A DNA stretch of 64,000 nt from Isoetes taiwanensis. Taxonomy: Eukaryota; Streptophyta; Lycopodiopsida; Isoetales; Isoetaceae. Positions 10,601 to 24,129 of this stretch are shown here, piece by piece. A program made the translations under genes and the position numbers. The notes below the pieces were generated by a model. The model was not told the DNA's origin. It ran no database searches and saw only the letters and a list, made by a program, of their open reading frames with translations. The stretch is from assembly GCA_021234155.1 (NCBI GenBank), contig JAJEKV010000025.1, positions 6,243,310-6,307,309 of the forward strand, written 5' to 3'. The stretch's first letter is position 1. Each line of letters opens with the position of its first letter.

Positions 10601-13250
10601 TAGCTTTTTCTCAGTTGAGAAACGTCACGGGCAGATTCAAATAAGAATACATGTAATGACAATGTCGTTGATATTGTAGAAACATACACCATATGTTATT
10701 TTTATGTTGTAAACATGTCGATGCATGTGGATTGTTGTGTATCCCTTCTAGCCAACCATCCTTTATCTGCCTTTTTAATGGATTGAAGCTAATAATACAT
10801 TAAACATGCTTTCAAATCCATCGCTATTCATGGAATGCAATTATTATGCCTGCCAAGCCCAAAGATGGTGAGCTGTTTACAGCTTGTATCATGAAATGCA
10901 AATTGCAAGTATCAAGAGCAAATTCACGCTTTGGCTCTCTTGAGAGCTTGCAACAGCCTTGCCAACATGTCCATCCCATGGTTCCTCTGCTGCATCAACT
11001 GGCCACACGGTAAGCTTGACCTTCTTTGAGTCCAGCTTCCCAAACTTTTTCCGAAGTAATACTACTTTTGATATTAGAATAGTTATAGACTTATATAATA
11101 CACAAAAGGCATAGTATCTAAGACTTAATCTAAAGTTTGAAAGCAAATTGGCATCAGCGCTTCTATGATTGAATGAGCAGAGAGATTCTTCCTCCAGTTG
11201 GCAAAGAAGAGAAGAGCTGTTAATTTACAACTATAATAGACCCTCAAATTCAATTTATAAATTAAATCTCTTGTCCATGATAAACCTGGTCCCTCAGATG
11301 ACAATAAATGTCAAACACGCGGGTTATGACCGTAAAAGAAATTGGTAAGTCCAACATAATGACTATTGATGAACTTTTTTCAAATTGAAAATTTCATCGT
11401 GAGTCTTCCTCAGAATATGAAGATCAAGAGGAGCTCTAGATAGTGAGTAGATTGAAATTTTTACAGCCGTTTGTGAAACATCTCCTCGAGCCTTATAAAT
11501 GACAACATCAATCACTTCCTTAGGAAATGGAGGGCTAGGATCTGGTAGATCTTGATCACATTACCATTTTCAATGTTTAACTTTATACAAACTCTATATG
11601 GTGTAGGTTTATCCGTGGCTTAATTAGCCGCAGAAGCAAACGATCGCCAATATTAAGCGATTTTCTTCGTATTCCATCATTTAGAGACAAGAATTAGCCA
11701 TGCATACTCTGATACGGAGAGAGATTATCTACCAGAGGGTGATATCTTTGGCGACCAGTCTCGATTTTGCAACCCAAAAAGATTATGTTTCAAAACCGAA
11801 GGTAACTTGTCTCAACGCTACAAGGATGTCCATTTACTAGATTCTTTAAAGGCCAACCATGCCTCCACAAGGATGTCCACATTCAGACATTGTTGGTGTG
11901 TCAACCATGCCTAATGACCATGGTTTTCACTAGAACTTGAGGTAGAAAAAGAACATGATCCTCATCCTAGCAACTGGGAACACCCAACCATTGACACAAA
12001 GAGGCATCACCAAGTGTGGCATCATCAAGTGTTGTGTACTCGTGGCACCATCATGTCATATTTGGACACCAACAAGTGCCGTGCCATCCCTAGGAATCGT
12101 ATGGCAAAGACTAAGTGCCATTTGAGACTACTCTAGTCCTATAGCAGTTGCATCCAACTTGCCATCTCACACCAACAACCACCAAGTGATAACCTATGGT
12201 GTCAAAGAAATTGTTATGTGGTTGCTAATATAGGCCTAACAGCATTGTAGGAGTTAAATTCATTTAATACATTACTAAGGAAAATGTGCTCTACAGCTTC
12301 AAATGCTTGTATTTTACAAAAATTCTCAAAATGCCCTTGATCAAAATGGCATTGTGCTTCAGAGTATTGAAGAACGTAACCATTGCCTAGATTTTGAAAA
12401 CGGTAAGTTGAATCAAATTTCTTTGCCGTGACAAGGCACCAAATAAATTTTAGCCTCCGCCCTTCTTTTGTGCTCGCTTGTTGAAGGCGTTTCAATAAAA
12501 AACTTATTATGATCTTTGCCTTGATAATCGCGATGCAAATAAGAGCACTAGGATTAGTTTATGTTTTATGTTTCTAGGAAGAGTTTCAAGGAGAAAAAAG
12601 ATAGTGATCCGCGGCTCTTCTTATTGCATGCAAATAAGTCTTGAAAAAGTTTTAGGCAATAATAAATCATCTCAGGCTTCCATATTGCATGCAACAAGGC
12701 ACAAGATCAATTTTAAATTTTGTGCCTTTAAAAAAATTGTGCCCATACTACATGCAAACATGACTTTGTGAACAAACTAAGTTCTAGACGTGTGTACATA
12801 TTTGTGCATTTCACTAGCTATTTCTTTTGCTTTCCTGATTTTCTCTCAAATAAATTGAATTTAATTAGTATGTATATGTACCAATTTAAGCAGCTTGATA
12901 CATGGCCAAGGATTAGTTACAAAAGACATAGATCGCCATGCAACTAGCTATGGAGGACATGACAATCGATAATCTATGCTGCCTTATTGCTTCTTGCAAA
13001 TTCCAATAAACTAATCCGCTGAGTATTACAGCTTGTTCATCAAACACAAGATAAACACTTTCTTTTCTATGGATGTTTATTTCTTATGCCGCCAAGAATG
13101 CAGTGGTTTTCACATCGTTGTGCTAGATGCTACCCATTGATGAAGGCATTGCAACCGGACTTTAGTCGCTTTTCCTAATATGATCATAGACCGTGGATGG
13201 ATAAGATTCAAGCATGAGATAAGATTTAGTGACGTGAGGCTCCCCCACCG
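7661..13250. other. Spacer DNA without recognisable genes
   Basis: No family-level coding match on either strand. Notable local features are these. A repeated 'TTCGTTTTAAACTTTGGC' lies at about 8,061 and 8,091. A locally GC-richer block at 8,420-8,750 has overlapping open frames of 91-100 codons on both strands, one containing an AT-hook-like RGRPP. A double palindrome lies at 9,066-9,106. A minus-strand frame at about 10,889-11,061 reads KLDSKKVKLTVWPVD then EEPWDGHVGKAVASSQ and looks coding-like but is unassigned. Diverged short repeats with CACCAAGTG/CATCAAGTG cores lie at about 12,000-12,120. Confidence 0.45.
9066..9106. repeat. Tandem pair of perfect palindromes
   Basis: TTATGGCCATAA occurs twice within 41 bp (at about 9,071 and 9,091). 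The second copy is extended to the 16-bp palindrome TGTTATGGCCATAACA. Each could form a small hairpin or bind a dimeric factor. No associated gene is visible. Confidence 0.8.
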
Positions 13251-13252
13251 CA

Positions 13253-14290
13253 TTAATTCCCCTCAAGCATCGCACTTACTCTTCCCATGCTAGGTCTCTC
13301 GCATCTCTTCATCCCGAGTACATCATATGGCCAATCTTAGCAACATAGCACTTGAACCTCTATCAAAACTTCCCCGCAATCTTGGATCAATCACGCTTCC
13401 AAGATTGCCCTCGCCTTCATCCGATTGATAACCCACAATGGGAAGAATATCTTATCGTAAAGATCCTCCTCACCCGCTTGATACCTCACAACCGCATAAG
13501 ACTTGGCACGTCATGCCATAGCTGAACACATCAGCCTTGGCAAAGGATTGGAACCTCCGATACCCATCTCCGAGCAAGATAACCGTGTTCCTTCATGCTT
13601 ATAAGCACTCGCTAAAGTTTCTCCCATCAACTTGGCTAGCCCAAACCTCTACACCTTTCATCTAATAGTATGTTCGTGTTTGATGTCACAGTTGAATTAT
13701 GCAATCCTTGCATTTCCTCTTCATGTAGATAAGCTAGTGCCCTTTGGCAGCTTAAAAGCAATATTGAACCGCGACCAAATTTCCACTGCTTTATCCTCCA
13801 CATTATTTGCAGAGAATGTATAATGGTTAAGGACCCTTTTTCACATATTCATCCACTAGAAGCCTGTGGAGCATTCTTCTCGCATTGAAAAATCTCACAA
13901 ACTAGATTTTGTGTTGAATTTGCCTATTGTATGTACTTCCGCTTTAAATCCTTTTCCATGTTGGTCATCACTGCTTCTTTTAGGCATTTTCACGCCTACT
14001 AAAGATTTATCATAAAGCTTGCCCTTATACATCGCTCCAAATCCTCCAAATCCTCCAGCTCCAAGGTTTGTTTGAAATTCCAAGTTGCAGATTTCAAGTC
14101 TCCGTGGTAAAGCCGTACCACCGTGAACATAGGCCAATTTTCATCTACTTTGAAGCAATATGATAAAGCCTAACAACAGAGCAGCCTAGAAGAGGACACC
14201 ACACCCAATGAGACACCTAATATGATACCACGCTTGGAGCCGCTTAGATTTAGAGCCCGCGAATTTTAAGGTAAGATATGGGAAAATACT
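13253..14290 (-). pseudogene. Receptor-like protein kinase relic (kinase domain)
   Basis: Read on the minus strand, this is a decayed serine/threonine receptor-like kinase, most like the LRK10-like/wall-associated-related group. From 14,137 downward it shows LEICNLEF, a glycine-rich loop expanded to LGAGGFGGFGAMYKGKL, VGVKMPKRSS (VAIK lysine retained) and FKAEVHTIGKF. Further down, in changing frames, come NCDIKHEH (catalytic-loop HCDIKP with Asp retained), FGLAKLMGE (DFG region), FAKADVFSYGM (subdomain IX) and RLRGSFDRGSS. It ends at about 13,253 with ERPSMGRVSAMLEGN and a stop (subdomain XI). Upstream at about 14,160-14,260 a hydrophobic stretch resembles a transmembrane segment. Several frameshifts and stops make it non-functional. 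The glycine-loop duplication GGFGGFG is unusual. The extracellular part, if any, would lie at 14.3-15.2 kb and is unrecognisable. Confidence 0.8.
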
Positions 14291-15385
14291 AGATGATGTC
14301 TTGCCATTGTATGTCACATCATTTTCTTCATAAATAGCATTGTCCAGTCCATCATATATCATAAGAATAGGCTATACAGAGTAATTTTGCGGTGCATCCT
14401 GCTCTGCAAGAAGATGCTGAAATCAAGACCTACTTAATGTAATCGCTTTGTTTGATAAGATATTTGAGACAATGTGACAAAATCGTAAGTTTGGGAACAA
14501 CTTAGGGATCGATTTAGCACACAATACCCTATAGGACCAACCCGACAGACCCATCCATCATAACCAAGCAGGAATAAACCTGTGACGGGCAGCTACATGT
14601 GAGATTCGGTCGCTTTACAGCATTCCAAATTGGCCACATATTCTTCTACATGAAGGCATCTTTGGGTTGTTCCTAAACTAGGGAACCACTATTATTTGAA
14701 CATCTAATTCTAACTCTGGATCACTCCATAGGGTTCAATTTGGTACAATGCGCAGTAATATCGCGTAATTGTATTCCTCTTTTTTAGACCAAGTAAAATA
14801 TAACTTACCATTTGAAGATCGACAAATATTGACGAAGGAAAACTCCGCAGATTATGTACTGTGTGAGCTCCGAATGCTAACTAAGGTATTTCCACTCCAT
14901 ATCCTACTGCCCAAAAATTGAACAGATCCGCCTGCACGATCCATATGTACTATCTTGTATCATCTTAAGAGAATAGCGCCACCGGCAGCTCGCTTGTGGC
15001 CCGCCAAGATGTTATATTATCACCCAAATACAACTTCATTCCTACTACCGGCGTATCCGTTGGATGCTCAAACTCTGCCATGTCAGATTAGAACTATGAT
15101 CATACAGTAAAAATCAAATTTCCAACCTCCTCTAGAGCTAGATAGTTTACATTTTCCCTCAAGTGCCTCGGACTCCATATGAATGTAACCCATTGAAAAC
15201 AAAAATTCTTGGAGCCCTTAGAAAATTTTATTACCTCGGTGATCATGGAAAAATTTTCCTTCAGAAAGCGCTTATGGTATCTCCAGCTTTAAACAACAAC
15301 ACCCACAAATTCCTTCTCCTCGCCCGCTGCTTCGGGCCTTTCAAGGAGCATCCGATGGCTATTCACCACCTTTACCCTTGGCATG

Positions 15386-15770
15386 TGATGCATATTCAAT
15401 AGCTCTTATTGATGCATCCGATGCATATTCAATAGCCTTGTTGGATGCATCCGATGACATATTCACGCCTTTGCCTTTGGCATGTGATGGCTATCTACCG
15501 GCCTTTGTTGGATGCATCCGGATGCATATTCACATCACTTTGGCATGGATGCATATTCACCACTTTGTTGGATGCATTTGATGCATATTCACGCTTTGCC
15601 CCTTAGCGTTGGATGCATATTCACTCAGCCTTCAGGCTTATTTCGCCAGCTCTTCTCTCAGAGCTCTCTGATACATATTCATCGGCCTTGTTCTTGCATG
15701 AGATGCATATTCTTTTGCCTTCTCAACCCTTTGCATGAGATGTATATTCACTCATCTTTCCCTCGCTATG
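15386..15770. repeat. GATGCATATTCA minisatellite
   Basis: About ten imperfect occurrences of GATGCATATTCA occur here, often preceded by TTGTTGGATGCATCC. They are spaced irregularly at roughly 25-60 bp and degrade toward 15,770 (GATACATATTCA, GATGTATATTCA). The array gives false open frames rich in His-Ile-Asp-Ala. Spacers share CTTTGCC-like pieces. No flanking gene is evident. Confidence 0.85.
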
Positions 15771-18700
15771 TGAGATGACAGTCCTCAATGCTTTCCCCGC
15801 TTCATCGCTTTTGATTCAAGATACGATCAATCCACTGCCTTTTGCATCAACTCTCGTTTCCTGGCGTCGCTTAACAGAGGCCTTGGTTCTCGCATTTTTC
15901 ATTTTGGCCTTGGTATGTTGATAAAACTTGCTCAATCTAGGGCTGCTACACCGAGGGTAAGACATCCGATCAAAAACTCCATTCAAAATACTCTTATCCG
16001 CCTAAGTGGAGACTCCTCTCCTACTGGATGACCGAGTTTGCTGTGCGCCCGCTTTGAGCGGGGCCATCAAAGATATGCTAGGCATATGCCGCATATACCT
16101 AGATATGCCCACATACCATTATAAACAAGGGTTTGCCTCTCTAGGGCAACTCCAAAAAGTTGGTGGAATGGCTTTGATTTAAAGGGAATGAACCAACCGA
16201 CACCGGGAATTTGTTGTGAGCTACTAACCTTGTCAAATTCCATAAGATGTAATTCTGTGCTTATTCTAGCCGGCCTGCCTTCAACAATGCCTCGTGGATA
16301 ATATATACAAGACCAGCTTCCTCCAAGCTTTATCTCAACTATGGAGTTCATTTTCATGGACTTGTTTTTGTAGATTGTACATCTCAAACTTTCAAGTTTT
16401 GTATTCTTTCTCTCAAAGCCTGAACCTATAGGCTCTCGCTTGTTTTTTACAATCTGTCTTAGTTACCCATAGCTATATACCATATTCATTTTCTGAATGC
16501 AGAAACTACAATAGGTGATCTTGGCAGATAATACTAGCCAGTTTGAAGATTTGGTGGGCAATTCAAAGACAGGATTCATGAGCTTGGAAGCCTGGATGCT
16601 TTTTACAGAATTTGTGATAGCTCTCTACTATGTGTATGTTTCTTTCCTGCACTAGAAGGTCAATACCATTTAATTTAGCTTTTAGAACTCTGTATTATGC
16701 CCATTGTTATCCATGCCCATGGTTTTAAAGAAAGACATAAGTATAGGATTGGCAAGTCGCGGGAGATCACCTTGTGCTTGCTTCCAATGCTATCGATTGC
16801 GATTTGCCGGCAACATAAAGCTGGAACAATGCTCGAACATGGATATGCATGAGGTCAAATCCAATATCTCATAAGAGAAGAATACAACAGAATATGAAAA
16901 CCCACAGATTATATTTCTCATCTTTTGTAAATGGTGAGCAAACATAGCTCAGTAGCTTACAAAATAGAAGGCGCACTAAGTTTAAAAGTTATGGAAGACA
17001 TCTTCCACCATATTCGAATATCTCTATGTGTTTTGCATGCCAGAAGGGAAAGTCCCACCAGAAGTGAGTCACCAGTATAGTCTACATTTTGTGTTGTATG
17101 TGACTTCAGTGGTAGAGCAAAAGAAAAATGGTCTAGATTGTATGCAACGACCAAGCACCCAAACATATCATAATGTGAAGTAGGAAAATATCAGCCCGAG
17201 ATTCTCCACACAAATGAAGTAATATTGCAAGCCTCTCTTTGAATCAACTTATCCTCCAAACAATCGGGATGCAGGCAAAAGCCCAATTTTACACTCAATA
17301 CTAAGCCATGGTGCATGCCTTCTTGGATAGTCTCCAGCATGGTTACCTAAAAAGCTGGTTAAAATTCATAGAAACCTGCGTCTTTAGATGTCGCATGCAC
17401 CTCAAGTGTTGCAATGATCGTGCCCTTATTATGATGTAGAATCTGTTCCAGTCTATATATTTAGCAATGTTTGTAAGCGTCTCCTACTTTTTGTAGTCTG
17501 CAATTTAACTTGTCACCTGTAGTTTGTATATGATGATGCAGAAGTGAGTAGTTCAAAATCGTATATTCATGCCCATGATACAATGTAAGCAGGTATTTTT
17601 CTTTATGGCATTTGTGCTTCCAATTGTTTCTTCTACTCTTGCAGGAAATTATGGCTTAACTAAAATCGTAATTATCTGGATTTGAATGTTAATATATCTT
17701 TTACTTTACACAGTTGTAGATTCTTACACTATAAGATTTGAAAGAAACTCATTATTCGACATCAACAAACAATTTATAGTTATGGGTATTACAGCAGCAA
17801 TTCAGGTTGTTTGTAATTTTTATGAATTCAGGTTGTATGCAATTTTCAATCTGTAATGCTTAAGTTAGGGGGAAATGATCATTTTTGCAGATCCCAATGA
17901 CTGACTTGGCAGTTCGAACATGTAATAGTATCCCTATTTAGTTCTTACGCACTTTCAAAAGCAAATGATATGTCCATCAATATTATTTATCATGGGCTAG
18001 CCTAATTTTGTTGGCCTTTCAAATAAATCCAAGAAGAATCCTTCTGTGTCATGATCAAGTGTTGGTGCTAGAAATCCGAGTTGTCCACCAAACGTTCTTT
18101 AGTATCTTGATGTGCTTTTCTTACTTGCAGCAATTATCATTTTGACACAAGCACGATAAGTTCAACATTATTCTTCTTGTCTTTTAAGTAATCAGAAATC
18201 ATGTGTATAGCGGATTAGCCCTTGACAAACCTTTACATGGTCATCACGTATTGGATTCGCTTTTTATCCACAAATAAACATAGCATTACCAAGCTGATCT
18301 ATTTAGAATGTGCAGATCAACTAGATCTCTTTGTATAATAGCTAGATCTCTTCATATATTTATTTTGCTTGGTATAGGATTAGACATTTGTGAGTCTTGT
18401 TTTTTTGGGTGCAAAGTGCATTGATGTTTGTAGGTCAAAGGAATGGAATTTGTTTCGCAATTTGGAAACCAAACATTTGTGACAGAGATTTATTTTGCTA
18501 GAGAGCTAGCGATAAGAGCATCTGAAAAGGAATAATGTTGCAACAGACTTTGGATATAAAGATCTGCATTGTCCTCTTTGTCAAATAGGACTGAGCAGTA
18601 CAAATATCCAATATGACTGCATGCACCCTTTCAACAAAGAGAACAAATAGTCAATTGCATCTCAAAAGTTTGTTTGAACCCAAATTCACATTGTGTCTAC

Positions 18701-21700
18701 AACCACAATGAGCTTGACATTTTCAGTTCCTATGATTATGATTAGCTCTAAAATCTATTTGCTATATGATTAATAATATTCTTTTGGCTTCCATCTCTCA
18801 TTCTAGCTATCTTATTTTGATCTGGCAAACGAAAAATAAGGACAAAATCATAATCTATATCGTGCTTTGAATTTAGCAGGTGCCATTTATAGATTGTAAA
18901 GGCCATCTTTGTATCAAAAAGACATTTAGATCTTGTTGTAAGTGATGCTTTTTTTCCTAATTTTCTGTCTTTGATATCTTATATGCAAATGACCTGCGAG
19001 AAGACGCAAAAGAATTAATATCATGATGTTGCACATCTCACTAAGAACAAAAGTTAGTAGCCACGATAAGCGATTGAAAAAGAAAAATCAGATCAGATGA
19101 AAAAAATAAACCAGCATTCAAGTTTGATCTTAAGGAACAATCACACAAAAAACATGAAGACACACTCGCGAGCCATCAGAGGACAACCCCGCATGCGCAG
19201 CACCTTGTTTATTTTTTATTCTTCTATCCCTTGCAATCATACGAATCTTTTAAGGATGAGCAATTCATGAATGATGCATATGCCACAGATTTGTCAATCA
19301 TTTAAAAAATATCAAAAGCTTCAAAATTCATATTTTTATTCACAATTTATATATACAGATATGGATTAGTGGGAATAAAACCCCTTAACCTACTAATCAA
19401 CTTTTCTTGATATCGATCCATCATGGAACCAGAAGCCACTGCATTTTTATGGTTCTTGTAACCAAGTTTTTGAGTCTAGTCGTTGAGAAGCCATTTTGTT
19501 CGAATGTTCGAGTAATTTTTATTATCTCCTCAACATATTCCTTGGGACGATTGCAATGATATAGCAATAAAATTGCTTGTGCAATTATTGGCTAATACTT
19601 CTGTTAGATGCCATTTGAATGTATTGCACAAATTTGAACAAAAGATTATTTATTTCTCTTATCAAATCTTGTTGTCACAAAGGAACGAGATCCCTGGCAA
19701 ATCACTTGGATATGCATATTAAGAAAATTACATTGGATGTGCATATGAAAAAAATTACATCTAGGGAGATTTTTGTCATACATCGGTAGCAAAGGTTGTG
19801 CATTTTCACTCTTGATTTCTAAAGAATCCAATTTATAAGCCCAGTATGGGTTATTCTTGCTCCGGACTTGTTCAGGTCTAAGGAAGTCTTCAAATGATCC
19901 CAAATCATCGATGTATCTAAAAGTTTGTTTCCATACACGATCACCTAATTGAATATGGCAATTAAGCATTAAGTAGTTTTTAATTGCCACTAAGTTTTTA
20001 CACGTAATTTCCCATGCATGATCATTACTTGGAATTTTCCACACTATAGATTTGAAACTTCGACCATATCAATAACCACTAGTTTCAAAGGGCTTTTTTT
20101 TTTTAAATACTTTAGAAAGAGCTCCTCGAATATTTGAGACAATCCTTCATGTCTTGATAATGGTATTGATTCATAGCATCTTGTAATATGTGCTACCCAA
20201 AAAGTCCATGAAGAGAGATTAATTGATGGTCAATGGTAGAGTCAATCCACCAAAAAAAATAACCTAGTGCTCGGCTTCATAACGCTATGACTCATCGCAG
20301 ACATACCAAGCATAGGATTTCCGTCGGACATCGAGTAAACGGTGGTATGTAATGTCCTGATTGTCACAAATGAAGGAAAATCCAGCGGAACAAACCCCAT
20401 CAACTCCGAAAGCAATACTGTAACAAAGAGGTTGTTTACCCTTCTAAATACCTGCGATTGAAACCGGGTGTTATATAAGTATTATCCCCGGCCGGCAAGG
20501 GGTAGCGTGTGGCAATAACCACTTACCTTTATTGCAAATAAAACCATCTTCCTCAACATTGAGCAATGGAATATGGCAATATGTACACGCTTTTATTCCA
20601 TGTACACATAGCATAAGTACGCTTCATTGCGTAATCCATGTGATGCTACTTTGAGCTCTAAATGCATAAGATTCCTCTCGACTCTCGCGTGAGCTTGCTT
20701 GATCAGTAATTTGTTGGGTCAAGAATCCTCGTGATTGCAAGTTATTTATTTCAGCCATATTTTGCATCTATTAATGGGGTATCTAAGCAAGTAGACTCTC
20801 AGGCTCCTATCAATTGCTGACTAGACAACTCTCGTCTATATGCATAGCCGCTCTTCTTCTTCGTGAATGCTCTTTCTCACGCTCTTCTTCGACGAGTCAC
20901 AGAACGCCTCTTCTCTTCGACGTATTCTCTCCCTACCTTCTTCACTTAAGTTTGAATACCACTCTCTAGTAGGCATTGGATTATCTATGCTAGTTAACGT
21001 AACAATCTCATGTGTAAAGGGACTTACCTGTGTTGTTTGTTGTTTTTCATTCGCAATGTTTCCTATACGTTTCTCTTACTTTCTATCTCTCATCTCTTTC
21101 CACCACTTTAGGCATCACATTATCAATGAGCAAAAATAAAGCCTGTACAAATAGAAGAAATTGACATGTCAGAGCCATCGTTGCTATCTCATCCAATCAA
21201 TATTAAACAATTATTGATGTTAACGTAAGGTGTTTAGCTCATATAGACTCGGACATGGTAGCATTACCTTACCTCATAAAACTTCCCATTAGTGTAAAGG
21301 GATAACAACCATATGTTCCTAAATTTCTTTATATTCACAATTAACATTTCCACATCATATGCTGTCTAATTTTCAAAATTGATCTTTATAACCAATTTTA
21401 TAAGGATCTTTATAACCCTTTATAGAAATCAGAAAAAAATTGCATCCCAGAGTCAATTTTGGAATGCTCCTTTGACTGGCCAATAAGCAGCTCAAATCAT
21501 TCAAAATATACACTTCAACTATGGTTTTGCATACAATACACCTCCGAAATCTAGGCAAAACTATGCGTGAAATACGGTCCCCAAATACCAAACATTGAAA
21601 TTTAATTCAAGCATGACTATTGGCCTTTTGACTGGTTGTGGGGGGCTATTTCACTTGGTAAATGACCATTCACCATCAGCTAATTCCACTTTTTATACTG

Positions 21701-24129
21701 GAAAATACGCATAACCAAGATGTAGAGAAGCATACACTCACTCAAGGAGGTCGTGCCATAGAGAACATGAGCCCTGCTAAAGTTGGCCATGGAGTCTCGA
21801 ATGGCCATTCTGTTTGTGTTTTGGAAGTTTTGCTTCACGTTATCGTGCTGTTCCCTTGCCATTATTCAATTTTGCTATGCAACAATATAGACTTCCACCA
21901 TTTAGTTATTCATAATGTTGCTTTGACAATTGGGGGAAAATGGATGCGTTTTAGAAGTAATGCTTTCTAAATATAGTTTAAAGTTTTGTCCCGCTGAATT
22001 TCGCAGCATTTAAATACATTCTTGTCTTACATAATGCAATCCTATGTATTTAGCAATAACCATACTTTAATTGATGTATAGTGTGTTAACTTTTACTAGC
22101 CTTTTCTATCTTTAAAACAGAGTTTGGCGATCCCTTTTCATGGAAAATGGTTTTTACGTGACTTCCAATCATGCATATATACCTTGGGGTGTGGATTACG
22201 CTCATTTCAGATATCTCTCTAGGTGGAATGCCCGGTAACACAAATGAAAAGTCAATCGACAAACATTTTGGCACTTATGAAGTTGGCTAGAGTCATAGCA
22301 TGAAGGAGTGCATTGTGGAAAAGGAGAAGAATCTCCGTACACAAGCACTTGTTATTGACGAAGGTAAGTTGGAGGAAAATTAGAAGAACACACTCATCGC
22401 GGGACATTGACACCCTACTAATGAGCTCGAAATAAAATGGTCGGGTTTATTGGGATATAGCATGCAAGTTCTTTTCTCTGTGCACGTACTTTGGAAATAC
22501 TTTTCTTTGTTGTTTATGCATTACTAGAAAAATATTTTAAAGCACTTGTTGATCTAGTCGCATGACACAAGGCCTTTGTCCTGGTGGTGGGAGGAACCAA
22601 GTCAATCATGTTTAATGCATCACAAAGAATGACTCTAAAGAACCTACAACGTCAGCTTACTCTCTCTTCTTAATCAGAGTTTTGCATATGAGCCTTGACT
22701 TGGGGCAAGAAAGTATTAACATGGGAGAGGGATAAATGCTTATAGAGATGATATTCGATCCGAGCCTCGCGACTTCAAGGAACTAAGCTTCAGATAGGAA
22801 AATTGTCCGATTTCAACAGAATAGAGCTACATTTTGCAGGGAAATGGTTGAATGGTTGTGCCAAATGGAGAAATGTGCCATTATTGCGGAATAAAGACAG
22901 GGGTTACAAATGAATGGGTAAAATCCAGCCTATAAAAATCTAAAACCCAATGAAGAGCCGCAATGTCGTGAAACCGATGTTAATAGCTCTATACCTTTGT
23001 TAGATCCATGGATGCAATCATTCCTTCTAACAATGGTGCTTTAAGCCGAAGGCCAGCTTGTAGATTCCACAGATTGTGCGTTTTCATTAAAATTCGAAAG
23101 ATCTTAAAGAAAACTAGAAGATAGATTGGTCTAGGTTCATATCCGAAGTCTAGAAATGGACTGTAAGAGACACAACCCAGCTTATATTGCCCCATTTTCA
23201 TTCATTTTCGCTCTTTCTCATGTATTTTCGCGTCGCTTTAGAGACGCATATGGGCTTTGACAAATCTAAAAGGCGTAATTACTAGAGGGCATATACTTGA
23301 GCGTAATAGAAGATCGGTTACAAGAATGGCTTACATTCTGATTGATCGCTTCAGCTTCCATGGCAAAGATTGCAAATCGAAAGAAAGAAGAAGCGCATTT
23401 TTTTAATGTGGAAGTTCTATCAGTAGTCTTTTTAACTAAGATTAGATCTAAGAATAGAAAGCAGCAACTGTGGTACCAACCTAAAAAATGTAATCAAAAT
23501 CATTTCAAGCTTGCATCGAAACAATGGAATTGAAATGATTTTGAGAAGTCTTCGTGAGAATAACTTCAGCGTAAAAGAGAAACCGCAATAGACATACCTT
23601 CTTCGCTTCCTTGAATCCAACCCTAGAAGTTAAAGAAAGCTATTTATGCATGTCACAACCCATTCAAGATGCCAACTACGTACCGTGATGTTCCAAGTGC
23701 ACTAAAAACGCGGTCGGTCTTTGGATATCCGCTTAAGCATCCTAACCTTATCCATTATCCGTTTACCCGGGCTTGACTCTTGTCGATTATTCCGGTCGCG
23801 GATTTTAAGAAGTGCCCTAGCTTTAAGTGGACCAAAAGATCTTCCCGCCAATAATTACATATGTTATATTCTTTACAGTGCATCCATTGATTGGTTTTAC
23901 TACATTGCTAGAAATTTGAAAAGTCCTACTTCTTTAGTTAAAGGCATCCATATGAACTCTCTAGTGATACACTAGATGGTTTGCAGATATTACATAATGA
24001 CATGGCAATAAGTCAACATAAAGCATACATGACAAGATTTTTAGTATATTGTCCATATGCTTTAAATAGACTTTGAGCATTATATGTATAGGGAATGGAG
24101 CTTAATGCATTCCGAGTTTTCCAAAGGGG
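15771..24129. other. Long AT-rich stretch without recognisable genes
   Basis: I found no family-level coding match, RNA gene or structured repeat that I can defend. Open frames are short, with two exceptions. One is a minus frame at 16,067-16,387 (106 codons) with no motif. The other lies at 19,646-20,044 and is listed separately. Local GC rises at about 20,270-20,520. Several short poly-A/T runs occur. Confidence 0.45.
19646..20044 (-). CDS. Unassigned 132-codon open frame, possibly a relic
   Basis: This is the longest open frame in the 16-24 kb stretch. It is uninterrupted for a further few codons upstream (about 20,068). The protein is hydrophilic with evenly spaced aromatic residues (HAWEITCKNLVAIKNYLML, then LGDRVWKQTFRYIDDLGSF) and looks more protein-like than its neighbours. 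Its last 35 residues contain a repeated HMHIQ, which suggests the real end lies earlier. No domain is recognised, there is no clear promoter, and it could be an exon, a transposon remnant or chance. Confidence 0.3.
   Translation of the reverse strand: MWKIPSNDHAWEITCKNLVAIKNYLMLNCHIQLGDRVWKQTFRYIDDLGSFEDFLRPEQVRSKNNPYWAYKLDSLEIKSENAQPLLPMYDKNLPRCNFFHMHIQCNFLNMHIQVICQGSRSFVTTRFDKRNK

Noticed and set aside
15386-15770. CRISPR-like repeat/spacer pattern
   Set aside because: Repeat core is short, imperfect and irregularly spaced, spacers are related to each other, there are no cas genes, and the context is a plant nuclear genome.
15163-15778. Plus-strand frames of 67-88 codons with repeated His-Ile-Asp-Ala
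   Set aside because: They are produced by the GATGCATATTCA minisatellite and only reflect the repeat.
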